Shown one piece after another: positions 8,746 to 17,528 of a DNA stretch of 64,000 bases. The stretch spans positions 62,001-126,000 of the forward strand of contig CANQCL010000002.1 in NCBI GenBank assembly GCA_947589215.1, in the 5' to 3' direction. The notes under the pieces were generated by a model. The model ran no database searches, was not told the DNA's origin, and saw only the letters and a list, made by a program, of their open reading frames with translations. The translations under genes and the position numbers were made by a program. Origin of the DNA: an uncultured Clostridia bacterium. GTDB taxonomy: Bacteria > Bacillota > Clostridia > Oscillospirales > Ruminococcaceae. The first letter of the stretch is position 1; each line of letters begins with the position of its first letter.

Positions 8746-9645
8746 ATGAGCAGCGAAACAAGTGTTCAGTGGTTTCCCGGTCATATGGCGAAAACTCGCC
8801 GGCTGATGCAGTCTAATTTAAAATTGGTTGACGCAGTTGTTGAGATGACGGATGCCAGAATCCCTATTTCAAGCAGAAACCCTGAAATGGATAGACTTGT
8901 AGGTTCTAAGCCTAGACTTGTAATTCTTAATAAGAGTGACGCTGCTGATAAAACGGTCACATCAATGTGGCTTGATTATTATAAAAGAAACGGTATCAAT
9001 GCTCTTTCAATGGACTGCCGAAGCGGCAAGGGAGTAAATAAGTTTATACCAGCGTTAAAAGAGCTGTTAAAAGAGCAAATTGAAATCTGGAACAGCAAAG
9101 GAATGGTCGGCAGACCTATAAGAATAATGATTGTAGGAATTCCCAATGTTGGGAAATCATCTTTAATAAACAGGCTTGCAGGTTCAAAAAGAGTAAAGGT
9201 CGAGGACAGACCGGGTGTTACAAGAGGTAAGCAGTGGGTCTCAATAGGAAATGAAATCGAGCTTTTGGATATGCCGGGAGTTTTGTGGCCAAAGTTTGAG
9301 GACAAAACTGTCGGAGAGCATTTGGCTTTTACAGGCGCTGTTAAAGACGATGTGATGGATTTGGAATATCTCGCTTGCAGGCTTCTTCAATTTTTGTATG
9401 AAAAATACCCTGAAAGTATTATTGAGAGATATAATGTAAGTTTGGATGATATTGAAAATGACGATATGTCGCTTAGTGATTGTACAGCAGGTTTTGAAAT
9501 TCTTGAAAGAATAGGCAGAAAACGGGGCTTTTTGATTTCTGGCGGTGAGATAAATACTGAAAGAGCTGCTATAACTGTTGTAGATGAGTTCAGAGGCGGA
9601 AAGCTGGGGCGTATGTCAATAGAAACCCCTAAGGATATAAAATAG
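8746..9645 (+). CDS. rbgA: Ribosome biogenesis GTPase RbgA (YlqF)
   Basis: A 299-residue circularly permuted GTPase needed for late assembly of the 50S subunit. The motif order is permuted: G4 NKSD (62-65) comes before G1 GIPNVGKSS (131-139), the G2 Thr (159) and G3 DMPG (175-178). The N-terminal VQWFPGHMAK is the family hallmark. The C-terminal ~100 residues would be the ANTAR-like RNA-binding domain. The start ATG follows GGAAAGGTG. It is followed after 8 nt by rnhB, the same order as ylqF-rnhB in Bacillus. Confidence 0.96.
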   Translation: MSSETSVQWFPGHMAKTRRLMQSNLKLVDAVVEMTDARIPISSRNPEMDRLVGSKPRLVILNKSDAADKTVTSMWLDYYKRNGINALSMDCRSGKGVNKFIPALKELLKEQIEIWNSKGMVGRPIRIMIVGIPNVGKSSLINRLAGSKRVKVEDRPGVTRGKQWVSIGNEIELLDMPGVLWPKFEDKTVGEHLAFTGAVKDDVMDLEYLACRLLQFLYEKYPESIIERYNVSLDDIENDDMSLSDCTAGFEILERIGRKRGFLISGGEINTERAAITVVDEFRGGKLGRMSIETPKDIK

Positions 9646-9653
9646 GAAAAGCT

Positions 9654-10250
9654 ATGGAATTATATGAATTTGACAAAAGTATAAGAAACGGCAGGATTAT
9701 CTGCGGTGTTGATGAAGCTGGCAGAGGTCCATTAGCAGGTGATGTATATGCCGCCGCAGTTATCTTTGACGAAGATACCGTTATTGAGGGTATTAATGAT
9801 TCAAAGAAGCTGAGTGAGAAGAAAAGGGAAGTTCTTTTTGATAAAATAATAGAAAAAGCAAAGGCATATTGTATTGCTAAAGCAACTATAGAAGAAATTG
9901 AGCAGTTGAATATTCTGAATGCAGCTATGCTTGCAATGAAAAGAGCTATTGAAGGTCTTGAAATAAAGCCTCAGCTTGCATTGATCGACGGCAATAAGTC
10001 TCCCGATATTGATATACCTGCCGAGACTGTGGTTAAAGGAGATGCTAAATCGCAGTCTATTGCGGCGGCATCTATTTTAGCTAAGGTCGCTAGGGACAGA
10101 TATATGAAAGAATTAGACAAAAAGTATCCGCAGTATCAGTTTTCAAAGCACAAAGGCTACGGCACAAAATTGCACTATGAAATGTTGGAGAAGTACGGTA
10201 TTTCACCTGTTCACAGACCGAGCTTTTTGAAAAAGGTTTTAAACAAATGA
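9654..10250 (+). CDS. rnhB: Ribonuclease HII
   Basis: A 198-residue RNase HII that cuts the RNA strand of RNA-DNA hybrids and single ribonucleotides in DNA. The motif GVDEAGRGPLAGD holds the DE pair (Asp20, Glu21). Asp112 (LIDGN) and Asp148 (VARDRYM) complete the metal-binding acidic set. The C-terminal HKGYGTKLHYE is also characteristic. Its 3' end overlaps yraN by 4 nt (ATGA), indicating translational coupling. Confidence 0.96.
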   Translation: MELYEFDKSIRNGRIICGVDEAGRGPLAGDVYAAAVIFDEDTVIEGINDSKKLSEKKREVLFDKIIEKAKAYCIAKATIEEIEQLNILNAAMLAMKRAIEGLEIKPQLALIDGNKSPDIDIPAETVVKGDAKSQSIAAASILAKVARDRYMKELDKKYPQYQFSKHKGYGTKLHYEMLEKYGISPVHRPSFLKKVLNK

Positions 10251-10612
10251 AAAGCAGAGAGATAGGTAATATTGGCGAACAGGCAGTATGTGATTATTTA
10301 GCAAAGAACGGCTATGAAATTGCAGATAGAAATTTCACCGTCAAAGGCGGAGAAATAGACATAATAGCCAAAAAGAACGACACTGTTTGCTTTGTTGAAG
10401 TAAAAACAAGAAAGGCTAATTCTTTAGCTTCGGGAGAGGAAGCCTTGACCGTTGCTAAACGCGAGCATATAATATATGCTGCGGAAAGGTATCTTCAAGC
10501 TTTATCATCTGTTCCTAAGTGCAGATTTGATGTTGCAGTGGTTGAAATGAGAGATAAAAAGATTATGAAGCTAAAGTATTATGTTAATGCATTTGATAAC
10601 AGTCATAAGTAA
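10247..10612 (+). CDS. YraN / UPF0102 family nuclease-like protein
   Basis: A 121-residue member of the UPF0102 (YraN) family, a PD-(D/E)XK nuclease-like fold whose cellular role is still unclear. GEID (35-38) and EVKTR (51-55) form the expected D/E-x-K core, and the N-terminal GEQAVCDYLAKNGY matches the family. It follows rnhB with a 4-nt overlap, the classic context for this family. Confidence 0.93.
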   Translation: MKSREIGNIGEQAVCDYLAKNGYEIADRNFTVKGGEIDIIAKKNDTVCFVEVKTRKANSLASGEEALTVAKREHIIYAAERYLQALSSVPKCRFDVAVVEMRDKKIMKLKYYVNAFDNSHK

Positions 10613-10627
10613 ATCTAGGAGGTTTTT

Positions 10628-12121
10628 ATGTATTATAAAAGTACAAGAGACAGCAATGTAAATGTAACGTCTGCGCAGGCTATAGCGCAGGGAATTTCAA
10701 AAGACGGAGGACTGTTTGTTCCGAGTGAAATACCAAGTATTACATTTGATGATATTAAGACGATGGGGGATATGAGCTACCCTAATAGAGCGGCATTTGT
10801 ATTTTCAAAGTATCTTACCGATTTCAGCGACGCTGAAATAAGATACTGCGTTGACAATGCTTATACTGATAAAAATTTCGACACAAAAAATATCTGTGAA
10901 CTGGCAAAGCTTTTTGACGGTACTTATATGCTTGAGCTTTGGCACGGTCCGACGTGCGCTTTTAAGGATATGGCGCTCCAGATACTTCCGTATCTTATCA
11001 CAACTTCGTCTAAGAAACTCAATCTTGATAAAAAGGTCGTTATTCTAGTCGCAACATCAGGAGACACAGGTAAAGCCGCTCTTGAAGGCTTTAAGGATGT
11101 TGAGGGTACGCAGATCATGGTCTTTTATCCTGTTGACGGAGTGTCTAAAATGCAGAAAAAGCAGATGACAACTCAGGAGGGTGAAAATGTCGCTGTCTGT
11201 GCTATTAAAGGTAACTTTGATGACGCTCAGAATGGCGTCAAGGCGATTTTTACAAACCAAGAGGTTGAGAATAAGCTAAGCAATAACGGTCTTATGTTCT
11301 CATCTGCAAACTCAATAAACTGGGGACGTCTTGCTCCGCAGATCATTTATTATGTTTCTTCATATGCTCAGCTTGTTAAAGACGGAAAGGTTGAATTGGG
11401 AGAAAAAATAAATATAGTAGTTCCTACAGGAAATTTCGGTAACATTTTAGCTGCATATTATGCAAAGAAAATGGGTATACCTGTTAATAAGCTCATTTGT
11501 GCTTCTAATTCAAATAACGTGCTTACCGATTTTATAAATACTGGAATTTACGATAGAAACAGACAATTTTATACAACTATTTCGCCGTCTATGGATATTC
11601 TTGTTTCTTCAAATCTTGAGAGACTTCTCTATCATATTTGCGGTGAAAACGACGCTCAGATAAGAGAGTGGTTTTCGACTCTGTCTGATTGCGGTAAATA
11701 TGAGGTTTCAGATAGCGTTAAGGCTGTTTTAAAGGAAGAATTCTATGCAGGCTTTTGTAATGATACACAGACTAAGGCTTGCATAAAAGAGCAGTACGAT
11801 AAACATTCTTTTGTATGCGACACTCATACGGCAGTTGCTGTAAAGGTTTATGAAGACTATAGAGAAAAAACAGGCGACACGACAAAGACTGTTATAGCGT
11901 CTACTGCAAGCCCTTATAAGTTCTCAAACAGCGTTTTAGAAGCGCTCGGCACGTTTGACTCTTCATTAGATGAATTTGAGCTTGTAGATAAGCTTTATGA
12001 GGTTTCAAAGCTTGAAGTTCCAAAGTCTTTGGCGGAGCTTAAAGATAAGGAAATCAGGTTTAAAGATACTATTGAAAAGTCTGATATGAAAGATTTTGTT
12101 TTGAAGTCACTGGGAATATAA
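10628..12121 (+). CDS. thrC: Threonine synthase
   Basis: A 497-residue PLP enzyme converting O-phosphohomoserine to threonine. The PLP lysine is Lys113 in WHGPTCAFKDMAL. The glycine-rich phosphate loop VPTGNFGN and the substrate-binding TSGDTGKAAL are present. At ~500 residues it belongs to the long yeast/E. coli-type class rather than the ~350-residue Bacillus type. It starts 16 nt after yraN with a perfect AGGAGG site. No hom or thrB neighbour is in the window. Confidence 0.95.
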   Translation: MYYKSTRDSNVNVTSAQAIAQGISKDGGLFVPSEIPSITFDDIKTMGDMSYPNRAAFVFSKYLTDFSDAEIRYCVDNAYTDKNFDTKNICELAKLFDGTYMLELWHGPTCAFKDMALQILPYLITTSSKKLNLDKKVVILVATSGDTGKAALEGFKDVEGTQIMVFYPVDGVSKMQKKQMTTQEGENVAVCAIKGNFDDAQNGVKAIFTNQEVENKLSNNGLMFSSANSINWGRLAPQIIYYVSSYAQLVKDGKVELGEKINIVVPTGNFGNILAAYYAKKMGIPVNKLICASNSNNVLTDFINTGIYDRNRQFYTTISPSMDILVSSNLERLLYHICGENDAQIREWFSTLSDCGKYEVSDSVKAVLKEEFYAGFCNDTQTKACIKEQYDKHSFVCDTHTAVAVKVYEDYREKTGDTTKTVIASTASPYKFSNSVLEALGTFDSSLDEFELVDKLYEVSKLEVPKSLAELKDKEIRFKDTIEKSDMKDFVLKSLGI

Positions 12122-12136
12122 AAGGATTATATGTAA

Positions 12137-12168
12137 AATCGTCTGCCGATAAAGACAGACGATTTTCT
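12137..12168 (+). terminator. Intrinsic terminator after thrC
   Basis: A 10-bp stem, AAATCGTCTG (12137-12146) with CAGACGATTT (12156-12165), followed by a short T run. It closes the lepB-thrC unit. Confidence 0.75.
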
Positions 12169-12181
12169 GTGATTTTATTAT

Positions 12182-12346
12182 TTAGCCTTTTGGCTTGAAG
12201 GTTCTGCATATTGTTTCATCACAACAGTCTGGCTTGTCGCAGCAGCAGCAAATATCTACCTTGCCTGCTACACATTCGCAGTTATCTCTGTTGTAAACAC
12301 AGCTTGAAACATCACAGTTGATTCCTTGAATCTTATGATTTTGCAT
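12182..12346 (-). CDS. Small Cys-rich DUF1540-type protein
   Basis: A 54-residue protein with ten cysteines. It starts at ATG 12346 behind a good ribosome binding site (AAAGGAG, 7 nt upstream on the minus strand) and ends with TAA at 12182. The pattern I-x-C-x-V-x-x-C-x-Y-N near the N-terminus, a run of four Cys in the middle (DICCCCD), and a C-terminal CRTF match DUF1540, small probably metal-binding proteins widespread in Clostridia and often linked to sporulation or stress. The function is unknown. It stands alone, opposite in orientation to both neighbours. CAAGCTTG, a small palindrome, lies just upstream of its ribosome binding site. Confidence 0.85.
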   Translation of the reverse strand: MQNHKIQGINCDVSSCVYNRDNCECVAGKVDICCCCDKPDCCDETICRTFKPKG

Positions 12347-12442
12347 AATAAAATCTCCTTTCGCAAGCTTGATCTTGCAAAATTATTATTAGCAGAACAC
12401 TAAATAGTATTCATAATTTTTCGTAAAGTTGGAGGACTGGTT

Positions 12443-13144
12443 TTGTCATTATTTACTATTGGAGATCTTCATTTATCATTTGGAGTAAACAAGCCTATGG
12501 ATATTTTCAAAGGCTGGAATAATTATCAGGATCGTTTGGCGGAAAATTGGCAAAAAAAAATAAAGCCTGATGATACTGTTGTACTTCCCGGTGATTTTTC
12601 CTGGGCAATAAATTTAGAAGAGGCTGTTCCTGATTTTCGGTTTGTTGAAAATTTAAACGGAAATAAAATTTTGCTAAAAGGCAATCACGATTACTGGTGG
12701 GAAACCAAGACGAAGATGGATAGTTTTTTTGAAGAAAACGGATTTAAGACATTTTCGATATTAAATAACAACCATTATAAGTACGGCGATATAGGCATTT
12801 GCGGTACAAGGGGCTGGATAAATGAAAATGGAGTTTCAGCTGATAGAAAGGTGCTGTTAAGAGAAGCCGGCAGACTTGAGATGTCTATACAATCTGCTTT
12901 AAAAGAAAATTTAAAGCCTGTCGTATTTTTGCATTATCCGCCGATTTATGCTAACGACAAAAACTATGAAATTCTTGAGGTCATTGAGAAGTATAATATA
13001 AAAAAATGCTTTTATGGACATATTCACGGCAGCGCTGCGAATTACGCTGTAGACGGAATTGTAGATGATATTTTGTACAGGCTTGTGTCAAGTGATTATT
13101 TAGAATTTGATCCTTTGGATATTTCTGACATAGTTTTAGATTAA
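12443..13144 (+). CDS. Calcineurin-like metallophosphoesterase
   Basis: A 233-residue cytosolic protein of the calcineurin-like phosphoesterase superfamily. The metal-binding motifs appear in order: GDLH (7-10), GDFSW (50-54), GNHDYWW (80-86) and a C-terminal GHIHG (~197-201). It starts with TTG at 12443, placed 8 nt after GGAGGA; no better start is nearby. It lacks a signal peptide. The natural substrate is unknown. It lies singly between DUF1540 and tig. Confidence 0.88.
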   Translation: MSLFTIGDLHLSFGVNKPMDIFKGWNNYQDRLAENWQKKIKPDDTVVLPGDFSWAINLEEAVPDFRFVENLNGNKILLKGNHDYWWETKTKMDSFFEENGFKTFSILNNNHYKYGDIGICGTRGWINENGVSADRKVLLREAGRLEMSIQSALKENLKPVVFLHYPPIYANDKNYEILEVIEKYNIKKCFYGHIHGSAANYAVDGIVDDILYRLVSSDYLEFDPLDISDIVLD

Positions 13145-13161
13145 TTTTTTACAAATTTGTC

Positions 13162-13190
13162 TTGAAATATAATTTATGCTGTGATATAAT
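13162..13190 (+). promoter_or_regulatory. Sigma-A promoter of tig
   Basis: TTGAAA (13162-13167), a 17-nt spacer and TATAAT (13185-13190), 35 nt upstream of the trigger factor start. Confidence 0.8.
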
Positions 13191-13225
13191 ATTTTAGATA
13201 TTTTAAAAATTTGGAGGATGTCAAT

Positions 13226-14506
13226 ATGAGTGTAAAATCAAATAAGGAAGTAGAGACAAATAAACACGAGTTGGAGATAGAGATTTCAGCGGAGGCTTTT
13301 GAGGCTGCGGTTGAAAAGGCATATCAGATGAAAAAGAAAAACATTTCTGTTCCCGGCTTTAGAAAGGGAAAGGCAACAAGAAAGATAATTGAAAAAGAAT
13401 ACGGAGAAGGCGTTTTCTATGAGGATGCTGTAAACGCTTTAGTGCCAGGAGAGGTAGATACAGCTGTTGCAGAGGCTGGCTTTGAGCTTGTTACAAGACC
13501 TGATGTAGAGGTAGTTTCTGTCGATAAAGAAAAAGGTCTGGAAATCAAGGTAACTTGCATAACAAAGCCTGAGGTTAAAATTGAAAAGTATAAAGGATTA
13601 GAAGCAACAAAAACTGTCAAAGCTGTAACTGATGAGGATATTGACAAGGATATTGAAAATTTAAGACAAAAGGGTATGAGAATCATTGACGTTGACAACA
13701 GACCTTGCCAAAACGGTGACGACGTTGTTATTGATTTTGACGGATATAAGGACGGTGTACCTTTTGAGGGCGGAAAGGCTGAGAAGTTTACTCTTTCGCT
13801 GGGAAGCGGTCAGTTTATTCCGGGATTTGAGGAGCAGGTATGCGGTCATAGTGTAGGAGATGAATTTGATATAAATGTTACTTTCCCGGAGGATTATGGC
13901 GCTGAGGAATTGGCAGGCAAAGACGCGGTATTCAAAATCAAGCTGCATGAAATCAAGGCTAAGGAGCTTCCGGAGCTAGACGATGATTTTGTAAAAGACA
14001 CGACCGAGTTTGATACAGTTGAACAGTTAAAGGAAGACGTTAAGAAAAAGTTGGAGGAAGCAGAGGAAAAGAAAGCGGATTCTGAGGTCGAGGGCACGCT
14101 GTTTGACCAAATCATTGACAATGTTGAGGGTGAAATTCCTGAGGTAATGTATGACAACAGAGTTGAAGAGATGATTCAGGATATGTCACAGAGACTTGCA
14201 CAGCAGGGTATCAGCTTAGATATGTACCTTCAGTATACAGGCTCTGATATGGACACTTTGAAAAAAACCTATCGTGAGCAGGCTGAAAAGCAGGTAAAGC
14301 TCAGACTTGCTCTTGAACAGGTCGTAAAAGCTGAAAACATTGAAGTTCCTGATGATGATGTTGAAGAAGAGTTCAAGAAAATGGCTGATAACTACAAAAT
14401 GGATATTGAACAGGTCAAGTCTTACGTAACTGCTGACGCATTAAAAATGGACTTAGCAGTCGCAAAGGCGGCAGACTTGGTAAAAGATTCTGCTAAAATC
14501 AAGTAA
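13226..14506 (+). CDS. tig: Trigger factor chaperone / peptidyl-prolyl isomerase
   Basis: A 426-residue ribosome-associated chaperone. The ATG at 13226 has GGAGG 8 nt upstream; an in-frame TTG at 13211 overlaps that site and is less likely. The N-terminal ribosome-docking domain carries the signature GFRKGKA (44-50). The FKBP-like prolyl isomerase domain (~155-245) shows GDDVVIDFDGY and LGSGQFIPGFEEQ. The rest is the helical C-terminal chaperone domain. tig-clpP-clpX is a conserved Firmicutes order, joining nascent-chain folding with proteolysis. A GC hairpin without a T tract lies between tig and clpP. Confidence 0.96.
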   Translation: MSVKSNKEVETNKHELEIEISAEAFEAAVEKAYQMKKKNISVPGFRKGKATRKIIEKEYGEGVFYEDAVNALVPGEVDTAVAEAGFELVTRPDVEVVSVDKEKGLEIKVTCITKPEVKIEKYKGLEATKTVKAVTDEDIDKDIENLRQKGMRIIDVDNRPCQNGDDVVIDFDGYKDGVPFEGGKAEKFTLSLGSGQFIPGFEEQVCGHSVGDEFDINVTFPEDYGAEELAGKDAVFKIKLHEIKAKELPELDDDFVKDTTEFDTVEQLKEDVKKKLEEAEEKKADSEVEGTLFDQIIDNVEGEIPEVMYDNRVEEMIQDMSQRLAQQGISLDMYLQYTGSDMDTLKKTYREQAEKQVKLRLALEQVVKAENIEVPDDDVEEEFKKMADNYKMDIEQVKSYVTADALKMDLAVAKAADLVKDSAKIK

Positions 14507-14573
14507 AAGTAATTCGCCCGCAGTTATTGTGGGCGATAAGCGTATATGAACAAATTAAAATGGAGGAGATATT

Positions 14574-15167
14574 ATGTCGACACTTGTACCTTATGTAGTT
14601 GAACAAACCAGTCACGGAGAAAGAAGCTACGATATTTTTTCGAGACTTTTAAATGACAGAATAGTAATGCTTACAGGACCTATTGATGATTCTGTTGCAA
14701 GCGTTGTGGTTGCACAGCTTTTATATCTGGAGGGTCAGGATCCTGACAAGGATATAGACCTTTATATAAATAGTCCGGGAGGATCTGTTACTGCCGGATT
14801 TGCAATTTACGATACAATGCAGTATATTAAATGCGATGTTTCTACTATTTGTATTGGTCTTGCGGCATCATTCGGTTCTTTCCTGCTTTCAAGCGGAGCA
14901 AAGGGAAAGAGATTTGCTTTGCCTAACAGTGAGATTTTGATTCATCAGCCGTTGATTTCAGGAGGCGGCTTAAGCGGTCAGCAGACGGATATACAGATAC
15001 ACGCTGACAATATGCTTAAAACTAGAGAGAGACTTGAAAGAATTTTGGCAGAGAACTGCTCAAAGGACATTGAAACAATTCACAAAGATTGTGAAAGAGA
15101 TAATTATATGACAGCAGAGCAGGCTATGCAGTACGGATTGGTAGATAAGGTTATTACAAAGAGATAA
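14574..15167 (+). CDS. clpP: ATP-dependent Clp protease proteolytic subunit
   Basis: A 197-residue serine peptidase forming the 14-mer ClpP chamber. The triad is Ser99 (LAASFGS), His124 (ILIHQP) and Asp172 in the KDCERDNYM segment. The short N-terminal propeptide region and the [11 protein letters not shown] hydrophobic loop fit the family. It starts at an ATG preceded by GGAGGAG. It is followed 11 nt later by its unfoldase partner clpX. Confidence 0.97.
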   Translation: MSTLVPYVVEQTSHGERSYDIFSRLLNDRIVMLTGPIDDSVASVVVAQLLYLEGQDPDKDIDLYINSPGGSVTAGFAIYDTMQYIKCDVSTICIGLAASFGSFLLSSGAKGKRFALPNSEILIHQPLISGGGLSGQQTDIQIHADNMLKTRERLERILAENCSKDIETIHKDCERDNYMTAEQAMQYGLVDKVITKR

Positions 15168-15178
15168 GGACGGTGCTT

Positions 15179-16474
15179 ATGTCTAACAAGAACGGTTTGA
15201 ATTTCTGTAGTTTTTGCGGAAATGCCGAGAACGAGGTCAGACACTTGTTTTCGGCAGGCGATGTGCATATATGCGATAACTGTGTAATGCTCTGCTTTGA
15301 TATTATGGCACAGCAGGGCGACGCTGCCCGTTACATTGATAGAAGGAGTCAAACCAAATCAAAGAAGGAAACAACTGAAGAAAAAAAGAAAATTGCTCTA
15401 ACTAAACCTATTGAAATAAAAAATGTTCTCGATCAATATGTTATCGGACAGGATGAGGCTAAGATTTCTCTAGCTGTATCTGTATACAATCATTATAAGA
15501 GAATTTTAAATAACAAGGAAAATAACGATAACGATGTTGAAATTCAAAAGAGTAACATTCTTCTTTTAGGACCAACTGGAACAGGTAAAACTCTGTTAGC
15601 TCAAACTCTTGCAAAGATACTAAACGTACCCTTTGCCATAGCAGACGCAACAACGCTTACAGAGGCAGGATATGTCGGAGACGATGTAGAGAATGTGCTT
15701 ACAAGGCTGATTCAGGCGGCTGACTATGATATTGAAGCTGCGCAGAGGGGTATAATATATATTGACGAAATAGATAAAATCGCAAGAAAAAGCGAGAACA
15801 CCTCTATTACCCGTGACGTCAGCGGAGAGGGCGTACAGCAGGCTCTTTTGAAAATAATAGAGGGCTGTGTATCAAATGTACCGCCTCAGGGCGGAAGAAA
15901 GCATCCTACTCAGGAGTTTATTCAAATCGATACTAATAATATTCTTTTTATATGCGGCGGAGCATTTGACGGTCTTTCTAAAATCATCAACAAAAGAACT
16001 GACAAATCATCGCTGGGCTTTGGAAGCGAAATAAAATCAAAAAGTGATAAAAAAAGTACGAATGTTTTTGAGAAAGTCGAGCCGCAGGATCTGGTCAAGT
16101 ACGGTATGGTACCGGAGCTTGTAGGCAGGCTACCTGTTATCACTGTTTTAAATGATTTAGACGAAGACGCTTTGGTTAAAATTCTTACTCAGCCTAAGAA
16201 TTCCCTTATCAAGCAGTTTACAAAGCTGTTTGACTATGACAACATTGAACTTGTTTTTACGGAAGAAGCCAAATCTGCGATTGCCAAAAAAGCACTTGCT
16301 CAAAAAACCGGCGCAAGAGGTCTTAGGGCAGTTGTCGAGGGAATACTTATGAATGTTATGTTTACATCTCCGTCTGAAGACGATATTGTAAGCGTAATAA
16401 TTAACGAAAACTGTGTTACAAACGGCGAAGAGCCGGAAATCTACAGAGCGAATAAGGCAAGAAGAATAGGATAA
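15179..16474 (+). CDS. clpX: ClpX ATPase, unfoldase subunit of ClpXP
   Basis: A 431-residue AAA+ unfoldase. The ATG at 15179 is chosen over an in-frame GTG two codons upstream. The N-terminal zinc-binding domain has four Cys (10, 13, 32, 35), Walker A is GPTGTGKT (131-138), Walker B is [10 protein letters not shown], and the LGF loop (SSLGFGSE) matches the ClpP-docking IGF loop. It feeds unfolded substrates into ClpP, encoded immediately upstream. Confidence 0.97.
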   Translation: MSNKNGLNFCSFCGNAENEVRHLFSAGDVHICDNCVMLCFDIMAQQGDAARYIDRRSQTKSKKETTEEKKKIALTKPIEIKNVLDQYVIGQDEAKISLAVSVYNHYKRILNNKENNDNDVEIQKSNILLLGPTGTGKTLLAQTLAKILNVPFAIADATTLTEAGYVGDDVENVLTRLIQAADYDIEAAQRGIIYIDEIDKIARKSENTSITRDVSGEGVQQALLKIIEGCVSNVPPQGGRKHPTQEFIQIDTNNILFICGGAFDGLSKIINKRTDKSSLGFGSEIKSKSDKKSTNVFEKVEPQDLVKYGMVPELVGRLPVITVLNDLDEDALVKILTQPKNSLIKQFTKLFDYDNIELVFTEEAKSAIAKKALAQKTGARGLRAVVEGILMNVMFTSPSEDDIVSVIINENCVTNGEEPEIYRANKARRIG

Positions 16475-16477
16475 AAT

Positions 16478-16506
16478 AAAGCTCCCGTTTGTCGGGAGCT
16501 TTTTAT
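16478..16506. terminator. Bidirectional terminator between clpX and metA
   Basis: AAAGCTCCCG pairs with CGGGAGCTTT around a TTTGT loop, with T tracts on both strands. It serves the convergent clpX (plus) and metA (minus) genes. Confidence 0.85.
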
Positions 16507-16510
16507 ATTT

Positions 16511-17434
16511 CTATATTTTTTTGAGATTATTTAAGTCAAAAGGCGTTGCTTGATATACTAAATAGTTAAGCCAGTTTGAAAACATAAGATTTGCATGGCA
16601 GACCCACGAATGTACCGGCTTGTTATTCGGATTATCATCAGGGAAGTAATTATAAGGTATGTCTATATCAAGACCTTTTTCTAAGTCACGACGGTATTCG
16701 TTTTCAAGCGTTCTCTTATCATATTCGGAATGTCCTGTCAAAAAGAACTGCCTGTCCGTTTTATCTGCGATGATATGTACTCCGCTTATATCGGATTCTG
16801 TAAGTATAGTAAGCTCTTTTACCTTTTCAATATCCTCTTTTCTCACTTCGGTATATCTTGAGTGAGGAACTAAAAAAACATCATCAAAACCGTTTAAAAG
16901 AGGATGCTTAGGGTGCAAGACTCTATGAGGAAACACACCGAACATTTTTTTCTCAAGCGGATATTTTGGTATTCCGTAATGGTAGTAAAGACCTGCCTGA
17001 GCCGCCCAGCAAACGTGGATAGTTGAATAAACATTTGTCTTTGACCACTCGAATATTTCACAGAGCTCATTCCAATAATCAACTTCCTCGTAATCCATTT
17101 GTTCAACAGGAGCGCCTGTAATTATCATACCGTCATATCTATTGTCTTTTATCTCGTCAAAAGTCTTATAAAATGAAAGCAAATGCTCCATTGGAGTATT
17201 CTTAGATTTGTGCGATGCCATTTGAATAAGCTCAATATTTACCTGCAATGGCGTGTTGGATAAGAGTTTTAAAAATTGTGTCTCAGTTTCAATTTTCTTT
17301 GGCATAAGATTTACAATAGCAATCTCAAGCGGTCTTATGTCTTGATGTTCAGCTCTTTCTTTAGGTATGGCAAATATGTTTTCCTCTTCAAAAACCGAAA
17401 ATGCAGGAAGGTTGTTCGGTATTCTAATCGGCAT
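16511..17434 (-). CDS. metA: Homoserine O-acyltransferase, predicted O-acetyltransferase
   Basis: A 307-residue MetA-family enzyme that acylates homoserine, the committed step of methionine synthesis. The catalytic Cys is Cys142 in HVCWAAQAG; the GHSEYD segment carries the family's His and Glu. In this family residue 111 decides the acyl donor: Glu favours acetyl-CoA, Gly favours succinyl-CoA. Here residue 111 is Glu (GAPVEQM), so the enzyme is predicted to be a homoserine O-acetyltransferase. It has its own sigma-A promoter. The ~38-nt untranslated leader is too short for a SAM riboswitch. Confidence 0.94.
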   Translation of the reverse strand: MPIRIPNNLPAFSVFEEENIFAIPKERAEHQDIRPLEIAIVNLMPKKIETETQFLKLLSNTPLQVNIELIQMASHKSKNTPMEHLLSFYKTFDEIKDNRYDGMIITGAPVEQMDYEEVDYWNELCEIFEWSKTNVYSTIHVCWAAQAGLYYHYGIPKYPLEKKMFGVFPHRVLHPKHPLLNGFDDVFLVPHSRYTEVRKEDIEKVKELTILTESDISGVHIIADKTDRQFFLTGHSEYDKRTLENEYRRDLEKGLDIDIPYNYFPDDNPNNKPVHSWVCHANLMFSNWLNYLVYQATPFDLNNLKKI

Positions 17435-17471
17435 ATTAATGCTCCTTCTGTAAAAAATCTAATTTATATAT

Positions 17472-17500
17472 AGTATAACACAATAGAAATGTCATTTCAA
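17472..17500 (-). promoter_or_regulatory. Sigma-A promoter of metA
   Basis: On the minus strand: TTGAAA (17500-17495), a 17-nt spacer and TATACT (17477-17472). It lies between the mnmA stop and the metA start. Confidence 0.75.
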
Positions 17501-17528
17501 GAAAGAATATTGTTAATGTCAGAATTCG

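Noticed and set aside
12361-12381. Inverted repeat upstream of DUF1540 as an operator
   Set aside because: Only a 5-bp stem (GCAAG/CTTGC) plus the common palindrome CAAGCTTG; too short to support a regulator site.
14514-14536. GC hairpin between tig and clpP as a terminator
   Set aside because: The CGCCC/GGGCG stem is good but is followed by ATAAGCG rather than T residues, so at most it is a processing or attenuation structure.
17435-17471. SAM riboswitch before metA
   Set aside because: The leader between promoter and start codon is under 40 nt, far too short for any SAM riboswitch class.
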